A stretch of DNA of 64,000 nucleotides from assembly GCF_016019935.1 (NCBI RefSeq), contig NZ_JAECMT010000004.1:558833-622832 (forward strand), given 5' to 3'. The position numbers and the translations under genes are program-made. Positions 37,177 through 45,998 of the stretch are shown piece after piece. The notes beneath the pieces are model-generated. The model was not told where the DNA came from. It searched no databases and worked only from the letters and a program-made list of their open reading frames with translations. Every line of letters begins with the position of its first letter. Position 1 is the stretch's first letter. The stretch is from Paenibacillus sp. GSMTC-2017 (GTDB lineage Bacteria; Bacillota; Bacilli; Paenibacillales; Paenibacillaceae).

Positions 37177-38415
37177 ATGATACGTATGAATAAAAGTCCA
37201 ATGACTGCTTTTTTTCTCTCTTTTCTTCCAGGTGTCGGTCATGCATATTTAGGGCGCCCGGTTAGATTTCTGGTTTACGGTGGGAGCTTCTTTGGAGCGA
37301 TAGGAATGGCTCTGTTTTTAGGTGCTATAAATGCATTAGAAGGGGAGTTCTTTTTCTTACTATTCCTTGTTGCAGCAGTTAGCGGCATTATCAATATGAT
37401 TGATATGATCATTACACTCATGTCAGGTAATGCGCCTGGACTTGCGAGAGGACAACAAGCAGCTGCATATAATGGCTATAACGGGGGAAGTGAAAGTTTT
37501 TCATCTACTGAACAGCAATCCTATACGAGCTCTGGTGGAAATGGAACATTTAATCCTAGTAGTCATAGTACTAGCTATGAACAGCAACAGGAAAAATCAA
37601 AGACGATTTTATTATCGCTAATACCCGGTCTTGGTCATATGAACCTTGGTCTTATGCAACGAGGAATTACTTTTCTAATTTCGTTTATTGGGCTGTTTGC
37701 GATCATTGTCTTCCTCAGTGCGATTATGAATTCAGGGGCGATTCTTGTCTTTTTACTCGCACTGCCTATCATATGGATCTATGGCATATTCGATGCAGTT
37801 AGTTTGATCCATGCTAAACATCGTGGGGAGCTTATCGAGGATCGATCATTATTTGAAGGTGTCGAGGCACATATCGCCTCTGGTCAGAAGAACAAGGTTT
37901 TAGCTATCTCATTAGCGATCTTCCCAGGTGCAGGACATCTTTATCTCGGTCTCCAAAAACGAGGCCTTCAGCTAATGGCTGGTTTTCTGCTTGCGATCTA
38001 TATCATGGATACGCTCAGGTTATCACTGTTCTTGTTCATATTACCTTTGTTCTGGTGCTTTGCGTTTTTTGATGCACTTGGAAGTGTCACTCGTTATGAA
38101 CGTCAAAAGTTAAGTGATGAGCCTGTGCTTCCAATGTTCGTCCCTTATCAAAGATGGCTTGGCGTTGCTATGTTGCTGTTTGGTATCTATTTCATAGTAG
38201 ATCGTATCGTACTTCGAATCATGTCGAGAGTATTCCCGGATATTTATTCCTACTACTTGACCTATAAATATATGTTCCCGATAGCGATAATCGCTTTTGT
38301 TATGATCGTATTAGGCATGCGACTAGCATTCGGAAACAAAAGCATTATCGGCTCAGGCTCCTATGAGCAATCCAGAACAACAGTAGTTCAGGAGCAGAGG
38401 AGTGATAAACGATGA
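37177..38415 (+). CDS. Membrane protein with triplicated TM2-like unit
   Basis: Protein of 412 residues built from three related hairpins. Each begins with a (F/I)PG-x-GH-x-x-LG loop (residues 16-26, 148-158 and 248-258) followed by two or three membrane segments and an (I/F)D(A/M) motif (about 75, 206 and 299), the pattern of TM2 domains. A Gln/Ser/Tyr-rich linker (about 92-140) separates units 1 and 2. It lies 48 bases after the anti-sigma gene and overlaps the next gene by four bases, so it belongs to the sigma operon. The role is unknown; envelope sensing is an inference. Confidence 0.75.
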   Translation: MIRMNKSPMTAFFLSFLPGVGHAYLGRPVRFLVYGGSFFGAIGMALFLGAINALEGEFFFLLFLVAAVSGIINMIDMIITLMSGNAPGLARGQQAAAYNGYNGGSESFSSTEQQSYTSSGGNGTFNPSSHSTSYEQQQEKSKTILLSLIPGLGHMNLGLMQRGITFLISFIGLFAIIVFLSAIMNSGAILVFLLALPIIWIYGIFDAVSLIHAKHRGELIEDRSLFEGVEAHIASGQKNKVLAISLAIFPGAGHLYLGLQKRGLQLMAGFLLAIYIMDTLRLSLFLFILPLFWCFAFFDALGSVTRYERQKLSDEPVLPMFVPYQRWLGVAMLLFGIYFIVDRIVLRIMSRVFPDIYSYYLTYKYMFPIAIIAFVMIVLGMRLAFGNKSIIGSGSYEQSRTTVVQEQRSDKR

Positions 38416-39113
38416 ATCATTCAGACTCAATGAATTCTCCAATTGAAGCGGGAACAACGGTAGCTACGCAACCATCAAGTAAGCGTACATGGAGAGTCGG
38501 ATCGTTATCGATGGGCATTACGATGATACTAATTGGTACAGCGTTTGCCGTGTCGCTTTGGCAGGATACGGAGATCTATGATCTATTGGCTTGGGTTGCT
38601 CCTGTCATCTTTATTTTGTTAGGGACGGAATTACTACTGTACTTAGCAATGTCAGGTAACCGTAACAATATCGTACGTTACGATTGGATGAGCATATTTT
38701 TTGTTGGACTGATTGGTATGGCTAGCGTTGTACTTGCATTACTCATGTCTACTGGTTTGATCGAAGAAATGAAGCAAGGGTTGCATGCGACTGAACGAAC
38801 GACATTTGTTGAGTCGGAGAAAGTAACTGTACCAACGGAAGTGAACAAAATCGTTGTTCAATCGGATGGTGGGGTTACGATTGAGAGGGCTAATACAAAG
38901 GATATTCAATTAATAGGACAAATCCGCAATTGGTCAGTAGAGCCAATGTCCAATGTAAATGACTCTCTCATTCAAACAAATATTGTTGGTTCCACGATGT
39001 ATGTTTTGATTAGGTCAATCGATCATAATGAAAGTGTATTTGTATCAGACGGCACACAAACGAGGCTAATACTGACTTTGCCTCAGAACATCAAGATTGA
39101 AGATTGGGGTTAG
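38412..39113 (+). CDS. Membrane protein with beta-strand C-terminal domain, last gene of the sigma operon
   Basis: Protein of 233 residues with three membrane segments (about 33-50, 54-75 and 90-115) and a C-terminal part (about 135-233) of short beta strands (KIVVQSDGGVTIERAN, LILTLPQNIKIE), reminiscent of DUF4097/LiaF-like adhesin folds. The start overlaps the previous stop (ATGA), showing translational coupling. Function is unknown; the context suggests envelope stress. A strong terminator ends the operon. Confidence 0.75.
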   Translation: MNHSDSMNSPIEAGTTVATQPSSKRTWRVGSLSMGITMILIGTAFAVSLWQDTEIYDLLAWVAPVIFILLGTELLLYLAMSGNRNNIVRYDWMSIFFVGLIGMASVVLALLMSTGLIEEMKQGLHATERTTFVESEKVTVPTEVNKIVVQSDGGVTIERANTKDIQLIGQIRNWSVEPMSNVNDSLIQTNIVGSTMYVLIRSIDHNESVFVSDGTQTRLILTLPQNIKIEDWG

Positions 39114-39133
39114 GATATTAGTCTGTTCATAGT

Positions 39134-39185
39134 AAAAGGGGAGTTCACAGTGGTCATTGTTGATCACTGTAAATTCCCCTTTTTT
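39134..39185. terminator. Bidirectional terminator between the sigma operon and the GNAT gene
   Basis: AAAAGGGGA...ACAGTG and CACTGT...TCCCCTTTTTT arms with a TCA/TGA inner pair. It lies between convergent genes and touches the GNAT stop codon. Confidence 0.9.
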
Positions 39186-40203
39186 ATGTTGCTAGATTGC
39201 TTGTTGCTTCAACGACTGTAGCGAACGGAGCTAATAGACGGAATGAACCTCGAAGAGGAACATACCCTAATGTCCGGTTAATTTTTAGCATAGGCTCATT
39301 GAAGGAGTCATTATCTGTACGGATATAGTCAGCTCCATGAAGCTTGCCAAGCTCAATTGCTTTTAGTTTAAGTGCAAAGGCAACCTTCTTATTGCGATAA
39401 GCACGGTGAACTCCCGTATATTCATGATACATTCCGTTTGTTTTCTCAATATATAGCACATTAGTCATACCAATAAACTGATTACCGTGAGCAGCTATAA
39501 TAACAAGCTCAGGTTTAAATCCATCACACTTTAAATACCATTTCAACCATTGATCGTAGTCGGGCACGTCTCCGAGATGGCCAGGAATATCCTTTAGAGT
39601 AGATACTTCTAGCTCGTAGAGCTTGCGCTCGCTCTCTTCACCTGGTTCATCAGCTAGAGTGAGTAGTCTGAGTCCGTTGCATGCAAGCATCGCATCCGGG
39701 GCGATCTCTTCTTCTTCAATTGTAGTCGCTTTTAGGTCCAGCACGGATTGATAATAATGCCGATCAACGATGAAACCACGAGTTGTTGCGAAGTGCAATG
39801 ATTCTGGATTGTCATCCCATAAGGATGTCATTAGAGAGCTAGCACCAAGTCCCTCTGCCCATTCGAGCATATGACGTAGCAATAATGTGCCAACACCTTG
39901 ATTACGATAAGATTCTGCTACAACAAGCGTATTGTTAAGGTACCCGGGTTCCGTCCACGGCGCTCGCCAAGTCCACAAGTATCCTACAATTTCATCTTTT
40001 TCATTTACAGCTACACGGCGAGTCCGGTCATAACCGATCAGAAGTCCCTCGTCATTTTTCGACGTTTGACCTACTTCATATAACTGTGCATCCTCTTCCT
40101 GCAGCCTTTGGGCAGATGTTGGTTCTGAGTAGTAACTATTCAGCAACTCTGCTAATGGGCCATAGTCTTCCGGCAAACGTAATTCCCTTAATTGTATAGT
40201 CAA
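39184..40203 (-). CDS. GNAT acetyltransferase with two tandem domains
   Basis: Cytoplasmic N-acetyltransferase of 339 residues with two GNAT folds. The first (about 1-160) has the acetyl-CoA loop YRNQGVGTLLLRHML; the second (about 175-335) has YRNKKVAFALKLKAIELG and the DNDSFNEPMLKINRTLGY block. The second domain resembles mycothiol-synthase-like and antibiotic-modifying acetyltransferases, but the substrate is unknown. The TTG start at 40203 has CGGAG nine bases upstream. Confidence 0.88.
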   Translation of the reverse strand: MTIQLRELRLPEDYGPLAELLNSYYSEPTSAQRLQEEDAQLYEVGQTSKNDEGLLIGYDRTRRVAVNEKDEIVGYLWTWRAPWTEPGYLNNTLVVAESYRNQGVGTLLLRHMLEWAEGLGASSLMTSLWDDNPESLHFATTRGFIVDRHYYQSVLDLKATTIEEEEIAPDAMLACNGLRLLTLADEPGEESERKLYELEVSTLKDIPGHLGDVPDYDQWLKWYLKCDGFKPELVIIAAHGNQFIGMTNVLYIEKTNGMYHEYTGVHRAYRNKKVAFALKLKAIELGKLHGADYIRTDNDSFNEPMLKINRTLGYVPLRGSFRLLAPFATVVEATSNLAT

Positions 40204-40384
40204 TTTTATTTGCTCCGTTTCATTTTTAGTAGTAGGTGTAAAACTAGTATGTCATGAGAGAGGTTGGATAGAAAAGGTATGGTTTAGTTATAGCCAAAGT
40301 AGACTAGAGACAGGTAACGCTGAAGTATAAAACGAAGTGTGAGAAAGATATGATTGGTGTGACCCGATAAAGTCGGTTTAAACG

Positions 40385-40441
40385 CAAAAAAGAGGCACTG
40401 CCCCAAAAATAGATAGTTCTACTTTTGGGCAGTGCCTCTTA
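40385..40441 (-). terminator. Strong terminator of the qox operon
   Basis: On the minus strand, AGAGGCACTGCCCAAAA and TTTTGGGGCAGTGCCTCT arms flank a 12-base loop and run into TTTTTT. Confidence 0.95.
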
Positions 40442-40450
40442 CTACATTAT

Positions 40451-40792
40451 TTAAACCGCTACAGCATTGTAAGTCATAATCCAGATCGATCCTGCAACGA
40501 TGGTGATCAATATGACAAGACCGAAGATAAGCGCCATAAGGTTATAACGTGGTTTCTCTTCATCTCTAATGTGCATGAAGAACAGTAACTGTACCGCAAA
40601 TTGCAAAATCGCCATAATAAGAATAAGCACAGTCGTTACTTTCTTACTGAACAAATCGTTCATAACGGCAACTAACGGGATGATCGTAAGAACGATGGAG
40701 AGCAGGAAGCCGATAACATATGACTTCATTGAGCCGCTATGACCGCCTCCGTGAGCGCCATGCCCATCATGTGAGTTATTGTGATTCGCCAT
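40451..40792 (-). CDS. qoxD: Quinol oxidase subunit IV
   Basis: Small subunit of the aa3-type menaquinol oxidase, 113 residues with three membrane segments. The N-terminus is very histidine- and glycine-rich (nine histidines in the first 24 residues). Only one base separates its ATG from the qoxC stop. Its role in the complex is assembly or stability. Confidence 0.9.
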   Translation of the reverse strand: MANHNNSHDGHGAHGGGHSGSMKSYVIGFLLSIVLTIIPLVAVMNDLFSKKVTTVLILIMAILQFAVQLLFFMHIRDEEKPRYNLMALIFGLVILITIVAGSIWIMTYNAVAV

Positions 40793-40793
40793 C

Positions 40794-41435
40794 CTACATC
40801 ACCCCCATCAAATATACGATTGTGAAGACGAAGATCCATACAACGTCAAGGAAATGCCAGTACAAGCTTATAATGTTAACTTTACGCTTCGTTACTGGTG
40901 TAATGCCTCGGCGAACAAGTTGAATAATAAGAGCAGTCATCCAAACAATACCAAGTGATACGTGTAATCCGTGTGTACCGACAAGGGTGAAGAACGCTGA
41001 CCAATAAGCACTAGTACCGATATTAGCACCTTCGTGTACAAGGTGAATAAATTCATTTACTTCCAAATAGATAAAGGATGCGCCTAGTAGTGCGGTAATG
41101 ATCAGCCATGTAATGAGGCCTTTCTTGTCACCACGATTCATCGCAAGCAAAGCAATACCGCTCGTAAAGCTACTTGTAAGCAAGATGAATGTAGAAATAA
41201 TAATACCTGGCATTTCAAGTAGTTCCGCACCCGTTGGGCCGCCTGCTGTATTGAAACGCAATACAATGTAAGTCGCAAAGAGGACGCCGAACAAAATAAC
41301 GTCCGATATTAGAAAGAGCCAGAAACCAAATGTTTTTATCTCTTCATGATCATGGTGATCATCATGATGATCACCATGAGCGGTTTGAGGGGGATGCCCT
41401 TTGCCGCCTGCTAGTTTATCTATTGCTTCTGCCAT
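40794..41435 (-). CDS. qoxC: Quinol oxidase subunit III
   Basis: Subunit III of 213 residues with five membrane segments, including THGLHVSLGIVWM and the C-terminal YWHFLDVVWIFVF typical of haem-copper oxidase subunit III. The first 35 residues are unusually histidine-rich (HGDHHDDHHDHEE). The start codon shares one base with the qoxB stop (TAATG), so translation is coupled. Confidence 0.93.
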   Translation of the reverse strand: MAEAIDKLAGGKGHPPQTAHGDHHDDHHDHEEIKTFGFWLFLISDVILFGVLFATYIVLRFNTAGGPTGAELLEMPGIIISTFILLTSSFTSGIALLAMNRGDKKGLITWLIITALLGASFIYLEVNEFIHLVHEGANIGTSAYWSAFFTLVGTHGLHVSLGIVWMTALIIQLVRRGITPVTKRKVNIISLYWHFLDVVWIFVFTIVYLMGVM

Positions 41436-43423
41436 TAGTGAGCCCCCCTTGCCGCGGCTTCAGTCCGCTTTACTTCATCAACAGGAATATAATAATCGGT
41501 ATTATAAGTGAATGATCTAACAAGCATACATACGACAATACCGATAAGTCCCGGTATAATCATCCATTTCCAATCCCAAACGAATCCAAAACCAGCTACG
41601 AACCAGAAACCGGACATAATAAACGGAATTCCTGAGTTGCGCGGCATATGAATCGGTTCAAGTGGTGCTTGCTCTGCTTGAACAACATGAGGAGCATCAA
41701 CCTCGCCTTTTTCCTTACGCAACTTCTTCTCCCACCAATCGTCTTGACTTGTTACTTGAGGGATACGAGCAAAGTTGTACATTGGAGCAGGAGATGGAAT
41801 CGACCATTCGAGCGTTCTACCGTCCCAAGCATCTCCATCTGTTTCTTTCTTATAAAACTTAATGCTATGAGCAATTTGCCACACTTGGAATATAAATGCT
41901 ATTCCCATTATGAAAGCACCGACAGTAGATAGAACATTTAGCGGTTCCCAGCCCATATCGAAATTGTACTCGTTCACGCGGCGAGTCATACCAGCGAACC
42001 CAAGTAAATATTGCGGCATGAAGCAGACGTAGAAGCCGATATTCCAGAACCAGAAAGCCCATTTGCCAAGACCTTCATGAAGTCTGAATCCGAATATTTT
42101 TGGCCACCAGTAGTAAAGACCTGCGAAAAAGCCGAACACAACACCACCGATAAGAACCTGATGGAAATGCGCAATCAGGAAGTAGCTGTTATGGAACTGG
42201 AAGTTTGCAGGAGCTACCGAAAGCATAACCCCAGTCATTCCTCCAATAACGAAACATGGGATAAAGGCGACTGTCCACATCATTGGAGTTGGGAAAGATA
42301 GTCGTCCTCGATACATCGTAAATAGCCAGTTAAATACTTTGACACCGGTCGGTATTGCGATCAGCATCGTAGTGACAGCGAAGAACGCATTGACGTCTGC
42401 GCCGGAGCCCATCGTGAAGAAGTGATGCGCCCAAGTAAAGAAGGAGAAGAAACTAATAGACATAAGTGCAAATACCATTGATTTGTAGCCGAATATCTTT
42501 TTCTTAGAAAACGTGGATACGATCTCTGAGAAGATACCAAAGGCAGGAAGGACAACGATATAAACTTCGGGATGTCCCCACATCCAGATGAGGTTAATAT
42601 ACATCATCGGATTTCCGCCGCCGTCTAAGGTGAAGAAATGTGCACCTAAGTAGCGGTCAAGGAATAGTAGGAACAATGTTACGGTAAGGATAGGGAAAGC
42701 GAACAAAATCGTTATACATGAAGATAATGTTGACCATGTGAACATTGGCATCTGCATTAGCTTCATGCCAGGAGCTCTCATCTTCAAGATGGTAACGATG
42801 AAGTTGATACCTGTAGCAAGTGAACCGATACCGGATATTTGAATACCCCAAATATAGAAGTCTTGGCCTAGACCTGGACTGCCTGACAGCTCCGAAAGCG
42901 GTGGATAAGCGAGCCAGCCGGCATCCGGCGATCCTCCGATAATAAAGGATACGTTGAACAACATAGCTCCGAAGAAGAACATCCAGAAGCTTAAAGAGTT
43001 CAGGAACGGATATGCGACGTCGCGCGCACCAATTTGGAGAGGTACGATTACGTTAAATAAACCGAACATCAGTGGCATCGCCATGAATAGGATCATGATT
43101 ACGCCATGCGTAGTAAATATTTGATTATAATGTTCTGCATTTAGAAATTCCATCTGAGGTGCAGCAAGCTGTACACGCATTAGCAAAGCATCTACGCCGC
43201 CCCGGAATAACATTAGGATGGAGGCGATAATATACATAATACCGATCTTTTTATGATCGACAGAAGTTAGCCACTCCGTCCAAAGCCAACGCCATTTTTT
43301 AAAATAAGTTAGAGTGAATAGAATCGCTATTAGCGTTAGTCCAATCGATACTTGAGCGCCGAGAATAAGAGGGTCGCCCGTAACGAAAAATTCGGATGAA
43401 AAATCTTTGATTTTATCCCACAT
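41435..43423 (-). CDS. qoxB: Quinol oxidase subunit I (catalytic)
   Basis: Catalytic subunit of 662 residues with about 14-15 membrane helices. It holds the low-spin haem ligand in TTHGVIM, the copper-B/tyrosine motif WGHPEVY, the copper-B histidines in WAHHFFT and the haem ligands in LIAHFHQVLIGG. It reduces oxygen to water and pumps protons. Length and sequence match QoxB, and subunit II lacks copper A, so electrons come from menaquinol and not cytochrome c. Confidence 0.96.
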   Translation of the reverse strand: MWDKIKDFSSEFFVTGDPLILGAQVSIGLTLIAILFTLTYFKKWRWLWTEWLTSVDHKKIGIMYIIASILMLFRGGVDALLMRVQLAAPQMEFLNAEHYNQIFTTHGVIMILFMAMPLMFGLFNVIVPLQIGARDVAYPFLNSLSFWMFFFGAMLFNVSFIIGGSPDAGWLAYPPLSELSGSPGLGQDFYIWGIQISGIGSLATGINFIVTILKMRAPGMKLMQMPMFTWSTLSSCITILFAFPILTVTLFLLFLDRYLGAHFFTLDGGGNPMMYINLIWMWGHPEVYIVVLPAFGIFSEIVSTFSKKKIFGYKSMVFALMSISFFSFFTWAHHFFTMGSGADVNAFFAVTTMLIAIPTGVKVFNWLFTMYRGRLSFPTPMMWTVAFIPCFVIGGMTGVMLSVAPANFQFHNSYFLIAHFHQVLIGGVVFGFFAGLYYWWPKIFGFRLHEGLGKWAFWFWNIGFYVCFMPQYLLGFAGMTRRVNEYNFDMGWEPLNVLSTVGAFIMGIAFIFQVWQIAHSIKFYKKETDGDAWDGRTLEWSIPSPAPMYNFARIPQVTSQDDWWEKKLRKEKGEVDAPHVVQAEQAPLEPIHMPRNSGIPFIMSGFWFVAGFGFVWDWKWMIIPGLIGIVVCMLVRSFTYNTDYYIPVDEVKRTEAAARGAH

Positions 43424-43452
43424 GAAGACTGCTCCTTTCGTTTACGGTAACG

Positions 43453-44436
43453 TTAATGCCCCGCATGTTCGTCTGTGTTAGTTGACTCGGTGTTTTCTTT
43501 ATTTTCTTCTGTTGCATCTTTTTTCGTATCTTTTTCAGTTGGCTCAGCTGTTGCGCCACCATGATTGTCATGTGCGCCGCTGCTGCCTTCCTCAACATAT
43601 TGCCTCACGATATCGTTGAACAATCCTTCAGGGAAGCTAGAGAATAGTTTCACTTCGGAAGCGCCTGGTGTTGTTAGTTTTTCATAACCTTCCATCGTAA
43701 GAGAAGGAGAGCTTCCTTTAACTTCTTTTATCCAAGCATCATATTCCTCTTGGGAGACAGCATCTGTCTTGAAAGTCATCTGTGCAAAATGCTCACCATT
43801 AAAGTTAGCTCCAGAGCCGAAGTAGGTTCCTTTTTCGTCCGCTTGAAGGTGCAAGGTCATTGCCATACCTGACATGGAATAAATTTGACCGCCAAGCTGC
43901 GGAATCCAGAAAGAGTTCATCGCTGTATCCGAAGTTATTTTGAAACGGATCGGAACATCTTCTGGAATTTTGAGATAGTTGACTGTAGCAATATCCTCTT
44001 CTGGATATGTGAACAGCCATTTCCAATCCATAGATGTAACCTGAATCTCAATAGGTTCTTTGTCGGATTTGAGAGCGACCGATGGCTCAAGCTTATACGT
44101 ATAATCAACAGTAATTACCCCAAGGATAATGACAATAATGATAGGTATAGTCCACCAAGTTACTTCTAATTTTGTGTTATGCTCCCAATTTGGCTTGTAG
44201 GGTGCTTTACGTCCCGGCTTATCACGGTAGCGCCAGACGATGACTGCCGTCAAAATTAAGGTAGGGACAATAATGATTGCACATAACAAGGTTGAAATGA
44301 TAATCAAGTCTTTTTGAGTCTCTCCGATCATTCCTTTAGGATTTAGAACGATGTAGTCTGTGCTACTGCAACCTGCCAGTACGGAGATCATCGCCAGGAA
44401 GAACGCGGTTGCCAGCATTCGATAATAACGTTTCAT
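43453..44436 (-). CDS. qoxA: Quinol oxidase subunit II (lipoprotein)
   Basis: Subunit II of about 327 residues: a lipoprotein signal with lipobox VLAGC, two membrane helices (about 45-70 and 90-112) and an extracellular cupredoxin domain. The cysteines and histidines that bind copper A in cytochrome c oxidases are absent (the segment reads FWIPQLGGQIYSMSGM, as in QoxA), which makes this a quinol oxidase. The C-terminal 45 residues are an Asp/Glu/Lys/Thr/His-rich tail. ATG 44436 or GTG 44439 may start it, behind GAGGAG. Confidence 0.94.
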   Translation of the reverse strand: MKRYYRMLATAFFLAMISVLAGCSSTDYIVLNPKGMIGETQKDLIIISTLLCAIIIVPTLILTAVIVWRYRDKPGRKAPYKPNWEHNTKLEVTWWTIPIIIVIILGVITVDYTYKLEPSVALKSDKEPIEIQVTSMDWKWLFTYPEEDIATVNYLKIPEDVPIRFKITSDTAMNSFWIPQLGGQIYSMSGMAMTLHLQADEKGTYFGSGANFNGEHFAQMTFKTDAVSQEEYDAWIKEVKGSSPSLTMEGYEKLTTPGASEVKLFSSFPEGLFNDIVRQYVEEGSSGAHDNHGGATAEPTEKDTKKDATEENKENTESTNTDEHAGH

Positions 44437-44569
44437 CACGGTTCCACTCCTCGATAATATTAGCTTACGAATACCATAGCAGATTTAATCGTCATTTACT
44501 TCGGGGTTAACAATTACGTAAACAATTTGACTCTTTTCTGACATACATTAGTCACGTATTAGACAAAAG

Positions 44570-44601
44570 AACGATAACCGGAAAAGTTCCGATTATCGTT
44601 C
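44570..44601 (-). terminator. Terminator of the ytxJ-like gene
   Basis: On the minus strand, AACGATAATCGGAA and TTCCGGTTATCGTT arms are followed by CTTTTG. It also insulates the qox promoter. Confidence 0.75.
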
Positions 44602-44634
44602 AATGTTTGTAAATATATAAAGTATTCCTTTTCA

Positions 44635-44985
44635 CTATAATTTTCCCAGAAGTGCAAGCCTCATTTGTGCAGGATCGATCTGCTGATGTGACGCATGCCA
44701 AACGAGTTGTCCATTTCTAATAAGTAGAATTTGTGGCGACTGATGGATAATCGAAAAGCGTCGAGATATTTCATTTGAAATTTCTCGTTCTTCAATTACT
44801 CGTACCATTACTAAATGAAATGAGTGCCCTTCTTGAGTTATCGTCTCAATAAATTGTTGCACCCTAGCATGAGCATTTCGACTTGTTCCACAACGTGTAC
44901 TGTGTTTGAAAATAAAAGTAGGAATAGACTGGGACTGAATTATTTGCGCATCCAGTTCAGCCAATGTTTGAATCACATGAATCAT
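44635..44985 (-). CDS. ytxJ: YtxJ-family bacilliredoxin-like protein
   Basis: Small thioredoxin-fold protein of about 116 residues of the YtxJ family, linked to bacillithiol redox chemistry. The active-site region is FKHSTRCGTS, one cysteine (C32) followed three residues later by serine. The family signature ISNEISRRFSIIHQSPQILL follows. ATG 44985 has GAGGTG six bases upstream; a GTG at 44994 overlaps that site. Confidence 0.88.
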   Translation of the reverse strand: MIHVIQTLAELDAQIIQSQSIPTFIFKHSTRCGTSRNAHARVQQFIETITQEGHSFHLVMVRVIEEREISNEISRRFSIIHQSPQILLIRNGQLVWHASHQQIDPAQMRLALLGKL

Positions 44986-45164
44986 TATCTTCACCTCGGC
45001 TCTTTATTCTAAAACTTATGTCTAGTTCATAATATAACGGTGAACGTCGACTACCTGCTCTTATACGGTATGTGAGTGTGAAAGGATAAGTAAAGGCATA
45101 TCAACTGGAAAAGAACCTATCAATGAATTAGCCTGCTTCAATTGTTCGAAGGGAGTGGAGCATA

Positions 45165-45515
45165 GTGCTCAATGAACTATCGTGGCTGAAATTAATCGTG
45201 TTGATACTAGCTTGTTATCGTTTAACTAGGCTTATCGTATTCGATGATATAACTTCATTTCTTCGAAAACCTTTTTTGGAGGAACAATATAAAACGAATG
45301 AAGATGGAAAAATAGTTGCTGTAATTGAGGAGAAGGGTGGAGTTATACGCGCTTTTTTTAGAAGACTGGTAACATGTTATTGGTGTGTAGGCATATGGTC
45401 TTCTATTATAGTAGTAATTGCGTATGTAATAATACCGTCTATTATTTCACCAGTTCTACTCGTGCTTGCTATAGCAGGAGCTGCTGGTGTACTTGAATCA
45501 TTTGTGAAAGGATAA
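45165..45515 (+). CDS. DUF1360 family membrane protein
   Basis: Protein of 116 residues with membrane segments near residues 8-25 and 78-112, matching DUF1360: ACYRLTRLIVFDDI near the start and RLVTCYWCVGIWSS in the middle. Some members are sporulation-associated, but the function is unknown. The GTG start at 45165 has GGGAG upstream. A terminator follows directly. Confidence 0.85.
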   Translation: MLNELSWLKLIVLILACYRLTRLIVFDDITSFLRKPFLEEQYKTNEDGKIVAVIEEKGGVIRAFFRRLVTCYWCVGIWSSIIVVIAYVIIPSIISPVLLVLAIAGAAGVLESFVKG

Positions 45516-45517
45516 AC

Positions 45518-45560
45518 AAATAACCCACTCATTCCTAGAAGGAAGAGAGGGTTATTTCTT
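45518..45560 (+). terminator. Terminator after the DUF1360 gene
   Basis: AAATAACCC and GGGTTATTT arms with CTC/GAG and TTCCT/AGGAA inner pairing around a short loop, followed by a T-rich tail. Confidence 0.8.
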
Positions 45561-45588
45561 GTTATTTCGTATTAATTGTTAGTAACAA

Positions 45589-45879
45589 TTATCTAATTTC
45601 TTCATTGGAATGTTCTGTTGTTGATTGGTTGTTGCTTAGTCTCGCATGTACTAGGCCAATCGCCGTACCAATCACATAAATATGAACACTGCCGATCAAA
45701 AATCCGATTCCAACCATAAGACCGATATTCTCATCGCTAAAGTGACTTAAGTTAATGAGACATAATAGAACGCCAACCGATAAAACTCCCCATGCAATGA
45801 TAGTCATCACATTGACTAAACGCTTCACATCAGACTTAGATGGACCAACTTGGCTAATAGACATCGTTTTGGTTGTCAT
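45589..45879 (-). CDS. Small two-helix membrane protein of unknown function
   Basis: Protein of about 96 residues with two membrane segments (about 25-42 and 52-75) and a polar, Asn/Glu-rich tail. I do not recognise a family. The ATG at 45879 has GGAG about eight bases upstream. It lies between convergent DUF1360 and upstream penicillin-binding-protein genes and has no obvious partner. Confidence 0.65.
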   Translation of the reverse strand: MTTKTMSISQVGPSKSDVKRLVNVMTIIAWGVLSVGVLLCLINLSHFSDENIGLMVGIGFLIGSVHIYVIGTAIGLVHARLSNNQSTTEHSNEEIR

Positions 45880-45998
45880 ATGAAACACTCCTATTCAGAG
45901 GTTGTAAGTGCTTTCTTTGACAATACTATAACACATTATATGTCGTTTGTTCAAAGAAAATTCACTTTTTGCACATAAATTGGACAAATGTTTCGTAT

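Noticed and set aside
40451..44436. A cytochrome c oxidase (ctaCDEF) reading of the oxidase operon
   Set aside because: Subunit II lacks the copper-A cysteines and has the QoxA-type sequence around FWIPQLGGQ, and there is no cytochrome c domain; a quinol oxidase fits better.
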